Assembly (NCBI GenBank): GCA_031390175.1
Contig: JANMTF010000403.1
Span: 1 to 9,091, forward strand
Direction: 5' to 3'
Origin: JAAFIP01 sp031390175
Lineage (GTDB): Bacteria; Pseudomonadota; Gammaproteobacteria; Burkholderiales; Burkholderiaceae_C
Length of the DNA stretch: 9,091 nt
Part shown: positions 1 to 5,872 of the stretch, in pieces
Layout of the letters: each line of letters starts with the position of its first letter
Numbering within the stretch: position 1 is the stretch's first letter
Made by a program: the position numbers and the translations under genes
Notes under the pieces: generated by a model
Told to the model about the DNA's origin: nothing
The model's input: the letters and a program-made list of their open reading frames with translations, nothing else
The model's database searches: none

Positions 1-114
1 GGGCGCGTGGTGCATGTCAGAAAAGCCACTCGCCCTGAACCTCATCAGCAACGCCTCTACGAGGTCTTGGCCCTGTCTGCCAACCCAGGCGGCACGCAGC
101 GCACGCTCGTTTGA
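1..114 (+). CDS. C-terminal end of an unidentified gene (partial)
   Basis: Frame 1 is open from the left edge to a TGA at 112-114 and gives 37 codons. The peptide begins GRVVHVRKATRPEPHQQ and ends with GGTQRTLV. Third codon positions are mostly G or C, as in the other genes here, and charged and hydrophobic residues are mixed as in a real protein tail. The start lies outside the window. The arrangement RPEPxxQxLYxxL loosely recalls the tail of some FGGY-type sugar kinases, but that is too weak to name it. It would converge on the rhodanese gene. The overlapping ATG ORF at 14-199 in another frame looks less gene-like. Confidence is modest because so little is visible. Confidence 0.4.
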   Translation, partial: GRVVHVRKATRPEPHQQRLYEVLALSANPGGTQRTLV

Positions 115-152
115 GCGGCGCCCTTTCCCCCTTCTCGCAAACCCCAGTATCG

Positions 153-223
153 GGGATTTGTTGTGCCATAACGCCGCTTTGAAAATCGTAAGCTTATGAT
201 TTCATTGGGTTTTGTTGTGCCAT
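153..223. repeat. 17-base direct repeat pair (153-169 and 207-223)
   Basis: GGGATTTGTTGTGCCAT at 153-169 recurs as GGGTTTTGTTGTGCCAT at 207-223, with one mismatch and a 54-base period. Both copies sit in the gap between the end of the rightward reading frame at 114 and the end of the rhodanese gene at 263. Just before the first copy is a short CCCC-agtatc-GGGG hairpin (about 142-155), which could be a weak terminator for the rightward gene. No function is known to me. Confidence 0.55.
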
Positions 224-262
224 GTGACAAAGATGGGTTGGGTAAACATGGCTGCGCTGGGC

Positions 263-679
263 TCAGGATTTTTTAGCGGCCTTGCGCTCTTCCAGCGTCT
301 CGGTCGCGCCGCCTTGTTTGACCCATTCGTCCCAGCCACCGTCGATATGGGCTACGTTGGTCATGCCCATGTCTTGCAGGGTTTTGACGGTGAGTGCGCT
401 GCGCCAGCCCAGGCCGCAAAACAAAATGAACTCTTTGCTCTCATCCGCCCATAGGGGCTTGAAATAGGGTGACTCGGGGTCGACCCAAAACTCCAGCATG
501 CCGCGCGGGGCGTGTACGCAGCCTTTTACCGTGCCGCTGGTCAGCTCGCGGATGTCGCGGATGTCTACGATCTGCGCTGCGCCAGCTTGCACTTTGGCCA
601 AAGTCTCCTGCACGCTGTAGGTTTTAACCTGCGCCATGGCTTCGGCGACCAGCACTTTATAGCCTTTGGTAATGGGCAT
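263..679 (-). CDS. Single-domain rhodanese-like sulfurtransferase
   Basis: A 138-residue protein matching the single-domain rhodanese family, which moves sulfane sulfur from a donor to a thiol acceptor through a cysteine persulfide. The family signatures are VDIRD near residues 38-42, an active-site loop CGLGWR with the candidate catalytic Cys88 and Arg93, and HIDGGWDEW near 111-119. There is no signal peptide or membrane segment, so it should be cytoplasmic. I chose the ATG at 679 because GGAG lies 8 bases upstream (688-691). A GTG at 706 would add nine residues but falls inside a terminator hairpin. The gene follows the TRAP permease genes on the same strand, about 190 bases after the dctM-like stop, with a short terminator between them. 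Its sulfur acceptor cannot be told from sequence. Confidence 0.9.
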   Translation of the reverse strand: MPITKGYKVLVAEAMAQVKTYSVQETLAKVQAGAAQIVDIRDIRELTSGTVKGCVHAPRGMLEFWVDPESPYFKPLWADESKEFILFCGLGWRSALTVKTLQDMGMTNVAHIDGGWDEWVKQGGATETLEERKAAKKS

Positions 680-691
680 TTTCGTTTCTCC

Positions 692-717
692 AAAAAAAAG
701 AGGCACTTACGCGCCTC
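692..717 (-). terminator. Rho-independent terminator just upstream of the rhodanese
   Basis: On the minus strand GAGGC, an 8-base loop and GCCTC (700-717) are followed by eight T residues (699-692). Inside the loop one further C-G pair closes a GTAA tetraloop. It lies about 150 bases past the large-permease stop and should end, or partly end, the TRAP transcript. The T tract runs straight into the rhodanese GGAG ribosome binding site, so the hairpin may also tune expression of that gene. Confidence 0.7.
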
Positions 718-780
718 ATTTTAAATACCCAATTTATCCATGTCATGGGCATGTCCAGAAATTCAATTATCGGTATGCAG

Positions 781-840
781 TGCAAGGCGCAAACCACAGC
801 CATACTCCGGTATGGCGCGGATTTGTAACGCCGCAATGCG
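781..840. repeat. REP-like imperfect palindrome with perfect hairpin core
   Basis: GCCATAC-TCCG-GTATGGC at 799-816 is a perfect 7-bp stem with a tetraloop. CAAA (790-793) and TTTG (822-825) pair around exactly the same centre, with 5-base spacers on each side. GGCG (786-789) and CGCC (829-832) add an outer, slightly offset pair. No T tract follows on either strand, so it is not a typical intrinsic terminator. The build resembles dispersed intergenic palindromes. It could stabilise the 3' end of the permease message. Confidence 0.5.
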
Positions 841-867
841 CCCGATCATTGGATTTATGGATGTGCC

Positions 868-2793
868 CTACTTGTACAGCACGCTTGGCAACCACATCCC
901 AATACCTGGGAAGATGTACAACAAGGCCAACGCTACCACCTGGATACCCATGAACGGCAGCATGCCCAGGAAAATCTGGTTCAGCGTGACGTGCGGAGGC
1001 GATACGCCCTTCAAGTAAAACGCTGCCATCGCCACCGGGGGTGACAAGAAAGCGGTTTGCAGGTTCAACGCGACCAGCAGGCCAAAGAACAGTGGGTCGA
1101 TGTTGAAGTGCGGTAGCAGGGGGATAAAGATCGGCATAAAGATCACGATGATCTCAGTCCACTCCAGCGGCCAGCCCAGCAGGAAGATGATGGCTTGCGC
1201 CAGCAACATAAACTGAACTGGGGTCAAGTCCATGGACAACACCCATTTGTTGATGATGTCCTGCCCACCCAACAGCGCAAAGGCCGCCGAGAAGATGCTG
1301 GAGCCGACAAACAGCCAGCACACCATGGCGCTGGTTTTGGCGGTGAGGTAGACCGACTCACGCACCACGGTGATGTTCAAACGACGGTAGGCTGCGGCCA
1401 AAACCAAGCCCCCCATCGAGCCCATAGCCGCAGCTTCGGTGGGTGTAGCCAAGCCGAAGACGATGGTGCCCAGCACCGCAATGATCAACATGGCCAGCGG
1501 GAAGAACGAACCTAGCAGCATCTTGAAAATTTCCATGCGCGCAAAGGTGAACATGGCGTAGAACAGTGCCAGCGCCGCAGCGCCAATGCCGAAAGTGATC
1601 CAGTAGGCCGAGGGTGCAGCCAAGCGCTCGGCAGCGGCCGCAGGCGCAGCCTTGGCAGCCGCAACCACCGGTGCCACTGGAGCCGCAGGCTTGGCCACAG
1701 GGGCAGCGCTAGCACCTTCTTTGGGCGGCTCTTGCAGCCCGCCTTCTTGCGGTGGTTCTTGCAGGCCGCCACTCTCGGTTTTACTGTCATCGCTGGAAAA
1801 ACCGGTACCCATTTGCACTGCATCGGTAGACACTACTTCGGCTGGTGCCGTCACCATACGGTAGGTCATGCCCATCGCGGCAGTGAAAGCGATAGCGGGC
1901 AGCAGCGCAATCAACAACTGGGATAGCAGGGTACGGTTAGACGCGCCCGCTGTCACATTGCCCTGCAAGCCACCCACCAAACCCTTGACCACGTTATTAC
2001 TGAACGAGGTGGAGATTTTTTCGGCATACGCGGGCAGTGGAACCACGCGGTCTTCTTCAGACAGCGGTGGTGCCAAATGCGGCTTGAGCTTGGCCACCAC
2101 AATGATGTAGCCCACATACAGCGTGGCAAGCATGATGCCGGGGAAGAACGCACCCGCATACAGCTTGACCACCGACACACCGGCCGTAGCACCGTACACA
2201 ATCAGCAGCACTGAGGGCGGAATCAAAATGCCCAGGCAGCCGCCAGCGGTAATGGCACCCGCCGCCAAACGGGTGCTATAGCCTGCCTTGAGCATGGCAG
2301 GCAGCGCCAACAAGCCCATCAATGTCACTACGGCACCGACAATGCCAGTAGCCGTAGCAAACACGGCGCAGGTAATGACGGTAGCCACGGCCAGCGAGCC
2401 AGGCACACGGGCCATGGCCAGGTGCAAGCTCTTGAACAGCTTTTCGATCAAGTTAGCACGCTCAACCAAGTAGCCCATGAAGACGAACAAGGGAATGGAG
2501 ATCAGCACGTCATTCGACATGACCGAGTACGCCCGCTGCACCATCAAGTCCAGCGTTTGCTGTACCGCCAGAGCAGGGTTTTGGCTGCGGAAAGCCAGCC
2601 AGGCGAACACCATGCCCATGCCCATCAGGGTAAAGGCCGTGGGAAAACCCAACATGATGGCGACAACGATCAAGCCCAGCATCAACAAGCCCAGATGCCC
2701 ATTGGTCATCTGCGAGAGCGGGGGCATGAATACAAAAATGCCAATAACGACGGCCATCAGAATACTGAGGCCAAACCAGATTTCTTTTTTCAC
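868..2793 (-). CDS. TRAP transporter large permease (DctM/FcbT3-like) with large internal insertion
   Basis: This is the large integral membrane subunit of a tripartite TRAP transporter, which uses an ion gradient to import the solute delivered by the periplasmic binding protein. Family hallmarks are LGFPTAFTLMG near residues 48-58, GILIPPSVLLIVYG near 188-201, LATPTEAAAMGSMGGL near 448-463, and the C-terminal LSPPVAMAAFYLKG. The protein is 641 residues, against roughly 430 for the usual family member. The excess is an insertion at about residues 243-418. It contains an extra predicted membrane helix (about 290-311), a tandem GGLQEPPQE/GGLQEPPKE repeat (342-359), an Ala/Pro-rich linker (360-394) and a second extra helix (about 396-416). 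Translation starts at GTG (2793) within GTGA, overlapping the small-permease stop by 4 bases, with AAGGA at 2802-2806. The substrate is unknown; FcbT-like systems are linked to aromatic and organic acids. Confidence 0.9.
   Translation of the reverse strand: MKKEIWFGLSILMAVVIGIFVFMPPLSQMTNGHLGLLMLGLIVVAIMLGFPTAFTLMGMGMVFAWLAFRSQNPALAVQQTLDLMVQRAYSVMSNDVLISIPLFVFMGYLVERANLIEKLFKSLHLAMARVPGSLAVATVITCAVFATATGIVGAVVTLMGLLALPAMLKAGYSTRLAAGAITAGGCLGILIPPSVLLIVYGATAGVSVVKLYAGAFFPGIMLATLYVGYIIVVAKLKPHLAPPLSEEDRVVPLPAYAEKISTSFSNNVVKGLVGGLQGNVTAGASNRTLLSQLLIALLPAIAFTAAMGMTYRMVTAPAEVVSTDAVQMGTGFSSDDSKTESGGLQEPPQEGGLQEPPKEGASAAPVAKPAAPVAPVVAAAKAAPAAAAERLAAPSAYWITFGIGAAALALFYAMFTFARMEIFKMLLGSFFPLAMLIIAVLGTIVFGLATPTEAAAMGSMGGLVLAAAYRRLNITVVRESVYLTAKTSAMVCWLFVGSSIFSAAFALLGGQDIINKWVLSMDLTPVQFMLLAQAIIFLLGWPLEWTEIIVIFMPIFIPLLPHFNIDPLFFGLLVALNLQTAFLSPPVAMAAFYLKGVSPPHVTLNQIFLGMLPFMGIQVVALALLYIFPGIGMWLPSVLYK
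1717..1770 (-). repeat. Two 27-base tandem units inside the large permease
   Basis: Residues 342-350 (GGLQEPPQE) and 351-359 (GGLQEPPKE) are encoded by two adjacent 27-base units that differ mainly at third positions. They form the hydrophilic start of the linker between the two extra membrane helices of the permease insertion. Confidence 0.75.
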
Positions 2794-3416
2794 TTGCGCA
2801 TTCCTTCTTTGGCAACCAGCATCTCACCGAGCTTGGCAATATCTTCATCTTTGACATGCACCATGTCTTTGAGCTTGTCTACGTCTACCTCTTCCACGTC
2901 GTCCGCACGTGCAGGCCAGTCGCCCTCTTTCAGGCAGACAATACAGCGCAAAATCTCCACCACACCCTGAATCAACAGCATGCCGCCCGCCAAGGGGATG
3001 ATGGTTTTAAACGGATAAATCGGAGGGCCGTCGGAGGTGATGTTGGAGATTTCTTTAATCGCCCAAGATTCGGCAGCATAAAAGTAACCTGCATAGGCCA
3101 GTGCAAACACACCGGGTACAAAAAACAAAATATACAGCGCCAGATCTAAACCCGCTTGCAGACGCGGTGGAAAAAATCCGTACAGCACGTCGCCGCGTAC
3201 ATGGCCGTTTTTAGACAGCGTGTAAGCACCAGCCATCATGAACATGGAGCCATACATCATGATCATCAGGTCAAAGGCCCAAGAGTGTGGCTTGTCCAGC
3301 ACATAACGGGAAAATACCTCGAAGGTGATCAACAGGGTCAGGGCCATGATCAACCAGGAAAAGGCGTGGCCTATCTTGGTGCTGATCTTGTCGATGAAGA
3401 GAAAAAATTGCTGCAT
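2790..3416 (-). CDS. TRAP transporter small permease (DctQ/FcbT2-like)
   Basis: A 208-residue protein with the four-helix layout of the small TRAP membrane subunit, which pairs with the large permease in the inner membrane. Typical features are a first helix near residues 17-33, ITFEVFSRYVLDKPHSWA around 30-47, GHVRGDV around 71-77, and further helices near 90-112 and 138-160. After the last helix comes an acidic, Lys/Asp/Glu-rich tail of about 45 residues that should be soluble; it is longer than I expect for a minimal DctQ. The gene starts at ATG 3416 with only a weak GAG-type ribosome site upstream. Its TGA overlaps the GTG start of the large permease, which implies translational coupling. 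A strong hairpin terminator separates it from the upstream binding-protein gene, so it is probably made at a lower level than that protein. Confidence 0.9.
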   Translation of the reverse strand: MQQFFLFIDKISTKIGHAFSWLIMALTLLITFEVFSRYVLDKPHSWAFDLMIMMYGSMFMMAGAYTLSKNGHVRGDVLYGFFPPRLQAGLDLALYILFFVPGVFALAYAGYFYAAESWAIKEISNITSDGPPIYPFKTIIPLAGGMLLIQGVVEILRCIVCLKEGDWPARADDVEEVDVDKLKDMVHVKDEDIAKLGEMLVAKEGMRK

Positions 3417-3433
3417 ATTTTTTGTACTTGCTC

Positions 3434-3473
3434 AAAAAAAATCAACCATCCAGGCAGAACCTGGATGGTTGAT
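3434..3473 (-). terminator. Strong hairpin with T tract between binding-protein and permease genes
   Basis: ATCAACCATCCAGG (3441-3454), a 5-base loop and its exact complement (3460-3473) make a 14-bp perfect stem. On the minus strand it is followed by eight T residues (3441-3434, the first shared with the stem). It starts 19 bases after the binding-protein stop and ends 18 bases before the small-permease start. It should work as a partial terminator and an mRNA 3'-end stabiliser, giving more binding protein than membrane subunits. Confidence 0.9.
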
Positions 3474-3491
3474 ATGGGCTAAGGTTAACCC

Positions 3492-4631
3492 TTAAGACTT
3501 CTTGGCACCGAAGAAGTGGTTCACGGCCATCCGGCGGTTAATCACCACGTCTTGTTCCCACTTCACAGCGCGCTGGGCAAATGCCTTTTGCGAAGCCACG
3601 ATCTCTTTAAACAGTGGATTTTCGGCAGACTTCTTGACCAAAATCTCTTCCCACAATTTCAGCTGGTCTTGCAAGATGCTATCGGGGGTCTTGTAGAACT
3701 TGACCTTGTCTTTTTCCTGTAGCTCAATGTAGTCTTTGGAGTAGCGGTCAATTGCCTTCCAGGACATATCAGCCGACGATGCCTCAACCGCACCAGCGAT
3801 GATGGCCTTCATCTTGGCGGGCAGCGCATCGTACTTGGGCTTGTTGAACATGATCTCAAAGGTCTCGGCGCTTTGGTGGAAGCTTTGCAGCATGCACACT
3901 TTGGACACATCGGGGAAGCCCAGCAGGCGGTCCGACGTGGCGTTGTTAAATTCAGCGCCGTCCAGCAAGCCGCGGTCCATGGCAGGCACAATCTCGCCGC
4001 CTGGCAACGCGTTAACTGCTGCGCCCATGGCGGTAAACAGGTCAATCGCCAGACCGTTGGTACGGAACTTCAGACCCTTGAAGTCTTCCGACTTGGTGAT
4101 GGGCTTTTTAAACCAGCCCAGAGGCTGGGTAGCCATGGGGCCGTACAGGAAAGACTGCACCGAGGTCATGCCGATAGAGGCGTACAGCTTGGCCAGCAGA
4201 TCAGCGCCACCGCCGTACTTGTGCCAGGACAGCAGCATGTTGGCATCCATACCAAAGGCTGGGCCAGAGTTCCACAAGGCCAATGCGTTTTGCTTACCGT
4301 AGTGGTAGCCCAGCACGCCGTGGCCGCCGTCCAGCGTTCCCTTGGATACGGCTTCGAGCAAACCAAACGCAGGCACCACAGCACCGGCGGGCAGCACTTC
4401 AATCTTCAAGTCGCCACCGGTCATGTCGTTGACTTTTTTGGCGAAATCTAGCGCGTACTCATGGAAGATGTCCTTGGAAGGCCAAGTGCTCTGCCAGCGC
4501 ATGGTGATCGGGCCGGCTTGGGCCTTGGCCAGCATCGGTGCGGCCATGGCTGCCGTGCCCACGGCGGTGGCAGAGGCGGTCTTCAGAAAGCGACGACGCG
4601 CGGGGGCTTTTTCAACAGTAAGCTTAGACAT
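3492..4631 (-). CDS. TRAP transporter substrate-binding protein (DctP/FcbT1/TakP-like), Tat-exported
   Basis: A 379-residue periplasmic binding protein that captures the solute and hands it to the two membrane subunits. It has a twin-arginine signal, RRRFLK at residues 12-17, followed by an Ala-rich core and a likely cleavage after AKAQA at residue 39. The mature part starts with MRWQSTWP. GLKFR near 186-190 supplies the arginine that binds the substrate carboxylate in this family, and GGEIVPAMDRGLLDGAEF near 211-228 contains the glutamate position conserved in the TakP/FcbT1 branch. That branch takes up 2-oxo acids, hydroxy acids or aromatic acids; which one applies here cannot be decided. 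The start at ATG 4631 has GGAG at 4637-4640. It is the first gene of the TRAP operon, and length and layout are normal. Confidence 0.93.
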   Translation of the reverse strand: MSKLTVEKAPARRRFLKTASATAVGTAAMAAPMLAKAQAGPITMRWQSTWPSKDIFHEYALDFAKKVNDMTGGDLKIEVLPAGAVVPAFGLLEAVSKGTLDGGHGVLGYHYGKQNALALWNSGPAFGMDANMLLSWHKYGGGADLLAKLYASIGMTSVQSFLYGPMATQPLGWFKKPITKSEDFKGLKFRTNGLAIDLFTAMGAAVNALPGGEIVPAMDRGLLDGAEFNNATSDRLLGFPDVSKVCMLQSFHQSAETFEIMFNKPKYDALPAKMKAIIAGAVEASSADMSWKAIDRYSKDYIELQEKDKVKFYKTPDSILQDQLKLWEEILVKKSAENPLFKEIVASQKAFAQRAVKWEQDVVINRRMAVNHFFGAKKS

Positions 4632-4650
4632 AGTTTCTCCAATCGTGAAT

Positions 4651-4696
4651 AAAAAAAACAGACTCCTGATTGTTAGCTTTTTAAATTGCGTCAGGA
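4651..4696 (-). promoter_or_regulatory. Leader hairpin plus T tract before the TRAP binding-protein gene
   Basis: On the minus strand TCCTGA (4696-4691) pairs with TCAGGA (4669-4664) across a 21-base AT-rich loop, and eight T residues follow (4658-4651) shortly before the ribosome site at 4637-4640. The stem is only six base pairs, so it is a weak attenuator candidate at best. I could not place a convincing -35/-10 pair for the operon in 4632-4798. Confidence 0.25.
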
Positions 4697-4701
4697 TACG
4701 T

Positions 4702-4729
4702 AAAAACCCTCTAACAGTCGCTTAGGGGG
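4702..4729 (-). terminator. Terminator of the intact SDR gene
   Basis: On the minus strand CCCCCTAA (4729-4722), a 7-base loop (4721-4715) and TTAGAGGG (4714-4707) are followed by five T residues (4706-4702). The stem has one mismatch (C-A) on this strand. It lies 70 bases beyond the SDR stop and upstream of the TRAP operon, so it separates the two transcription units. The other strand folds with a G-U pair but has no T tract. Confidence 0.6.
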
Positions 4730-4798
4730 CAAAGCAAAAAGCAAGACAGTACTGACAAAATGGCATTATGTGCAGCGCCCACGCACGGTATGGACGAC

Positions 4799-5476
4799 TT
4801 ACCAGCTGGCAAACGCCTGACCGTCGTAGTTCAAGTATTTACCCTTGTCTTGGGTGGTCAGCGCGGCAATGGTTTTGCGCATCGCGGTGACTGACTGCAC
4901 CACGCTCAGCGAAGCACTGGGCCCGCCCATATCGGTACGCACCCAACCGGGGTGCATGGGCAACATAAGCGCCTTGGGGTAATCGTGCTGGGCTGCCATC
5001 ACGGCCATATTCAGCGCGGCCTTGCTCACACGGTACGTCCAGCCAAAGCTGCTTTCCACCCCGCCGATGCGGCCCATGCCACTGGTGATAAAGATGAATT
5101 TGCCGCCCTGGCCCTGGCAAGCCGCCTCTACCAGCGGTGCCACCTGCGGTATGGTTTGCATCGCGCCCAGCACATTGGTACGCATGGTGACATCAAACTC
5201 TGCCTGCGTGGGCGGCTGGGTGGCACCGGCCTGGGTATAGACACCTGCCACATAGATTGCCAGGTCGATCTTTTCGCCGTCCAGCTGCCCGCTCAGGCCG
5301 CTGACGCTCTGTGGGCTAGCCACATCCAGCGAAAACGCAGTCGCGCCCAGGGCTTTGATGGCTGCCAAACCCGCCGCATTGCGTGCGGTGGCCATCACCT
5401 GCTCACCCGCCAGCGCGTACTGGCGCACCAGCTCCAGCCCAATCCCGCGCGAAGCACCCAGAACCAGTATCTTCAT
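4799..5476 (-). CDS. Short-chain dehydrogenase/reductase (SDR), intact copy
   Basis: A 225-residue classical SDR, an NAD(P)H-dependent oxidoreductase for a carbonyl or alcohol substrate that cannot be predicted. It shows the Rossmann glycine motif GASRGIG (residues 7-13), Asp51 for the adenine ring, and the catalytic tetrad candidates Asn101, Ser132, Tyr148 and Lys152 (YRVSK). HPGWVRTDMGG at 175-185 marks the C-terminal cofactor and substrate region. The usual NNAG motif is reduced to YVAG (76-79). Its short length and this pattern fit the C-factor-like subgroup of small cytoplasmic SDRs. Start is ATG 5476 with a weak AGAGGG about 10 bases upstream. A truncated paralogue lies at 7716-8204, and the two share the 64 bases upstream of the start. 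Confidence 0.92.
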   Translation of the reverse strand: MKILVLGASRGIGLELVRQYALAGEQVMATARNAAGLAAIKALGATAFSLDVASPQSVSGLSGQLDGEKIDLAIYVAGVYTQAGATQPPTQAEFDVTMRTNVLGAMQTIPQVAPLVEAACQGQGGKFIFITSGMGRIGGVESSFGWTYRVSKAALNMAVMAAQHDYPKALMLPMHPGWVRTDMGGPSASLSVVQSVTAMRKTIAALTTQDKGKYLNYDGQAFASW

Positions 5477-5540
5477 GGTGTTTTAGCCCTCTAGCCCAAT
5501 GAAATGTAGCGTAAGCAGCTATGAAATATATAGCGATTAG
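5477..5540 (-). repeat. Intergenic repeat upstream of SDR copy 1
   Basis: These 64 bases match 8205-8268 without gaps, with 6 differences by hand count. The sequence contains the elements GGGCTAGAGGGCTAAAA and GCGTAAGCAGCTA when each is read in its recognisable orientation. From memory this resembles a short repeat common between Comamonadaceae genes, TAGCTGCTTGCGC...GCTAGAGGC. It carries the SDR leader and ribosome site, so it may also contribute its promoter. Confidence 0.7.
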
Positions 5541-5583
5541 CAATCAACTCAACTCCATCATCCCACACTACTCGACCACTCCT

Positions 5584-5781
5584 ATGCTCCCACGGAAACT
5601 TCTCAATGACCTACCCAAACCCCTTGTGGTGCTGCTAGCCATCTACTTCCTCAGCAGCCTGGGCCACTACACCGTAGCGCCAATGGCGTATCACAAGCAG
5701 GGTGCGAACGTGACGATTTTATCGAAAGTAGCGGCGGCGGCAGTCTTGCTGACTTGCGCGGTTTCTGTGGGCAGCTCATAG
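5584..5781 (+). CDS. Doubtful small membrane ORF, possibly gene remnants
   Basis: A 65-codon reading frame starting at ATG 5584, with one likely membrane helix, VVLLAIYFLSSLGHY, near residues 14-28. An earlier in-frame ATG at 5521 lies in the duplicated repeat and is less likely. No ribosome binding site is visible. The last 23 codons, starting at a GTG near 5710, read like a separate signal peptide (VTILSKVAAAAVLLTCAVSV) cut short by a TAG. The frame may therefore be two unrelated gene fragments joined. I do not recognise a family with confidence. Confidence 0.25.
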   Translation: MLPRKLLNDLPKPLVVLLAIYFLSSLGHYTVAPMAYHKQGANVTILSKVAAAAVLLTCAVSVGSS

Positions 5782-5819
5782 TCACTGACATATGCAATAA
5801 ACCGCTGAGGCACAAATAA

Positions 5820-5850
5820 TTTACATTAGTTTTGCATCAAAATATGCAAT
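5820..5850 (+). promoter_or_regulatory. Candidate promoter with operator-like inverted repeat for the lipoprotein gene
   Basis: TTTACA (5820-5825) and TATGCA (5843-5848) are 17 bases apart and fit a sigma-70 -35/-10 pair; the -35 is good and the -10 is poor. TTGCAT (5832-5837) and ATGCAA (5844-5849) form an inverted repeat inside and over the -10. A further ATATGCAAT at 5790-5798 repeats that at 5842-5850. This is a plausible repressor-site layout, not a proven one. Confidence 0.35.
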
Positions 5851-5872
5851 CTATCTTCAACCAGTGCACACC

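Noticed and set aside
142..165. CCCC-agtatc-GGGG hairpin as a definite terminator
   Set aside because: The stem is only four base pairs and is followed by ATTTGTTGT, not by a clean T tract.
14..199. 61-codon rightward ORF with an ATG start
   Set aside because: It overlaps the better-looking frame that ends at 114, has no ribosome site and runs through the direct repeat; the peptide resembles no protein family.
1717..1770. Tandem units as a CRISPR-like array
   Set aside because: Only two adjacent 27-base units without spacers, in frame within a membrane protein; no cas genes are present.
2422..2970. 182-codon plus-strand ORF spanning the two permease genes
   Set aside because: It crosses the junction of two clear minus-strand genes, with His/Gln-rich antisense-type composition and no start signals.
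3873..4451. 192-codon plus-strand ORF across the TRAP binding-protein gene
   Set aside because: It is a shadow of the well-supported binding protein on the other strand; its translation is rich in Gln/His/Arg without motifs.
4760..4776. TGGCATTATGTGC as a sigma-54 promoter
   Set aside because: The GG and GC elements are one base too close and the site points away from any downstream gene on that strand.
4952..5494. 180-codon plus-strand ORF across the SDR gene
   Set aside because: Antisense shadow of an SDR with all catalytic motifs.
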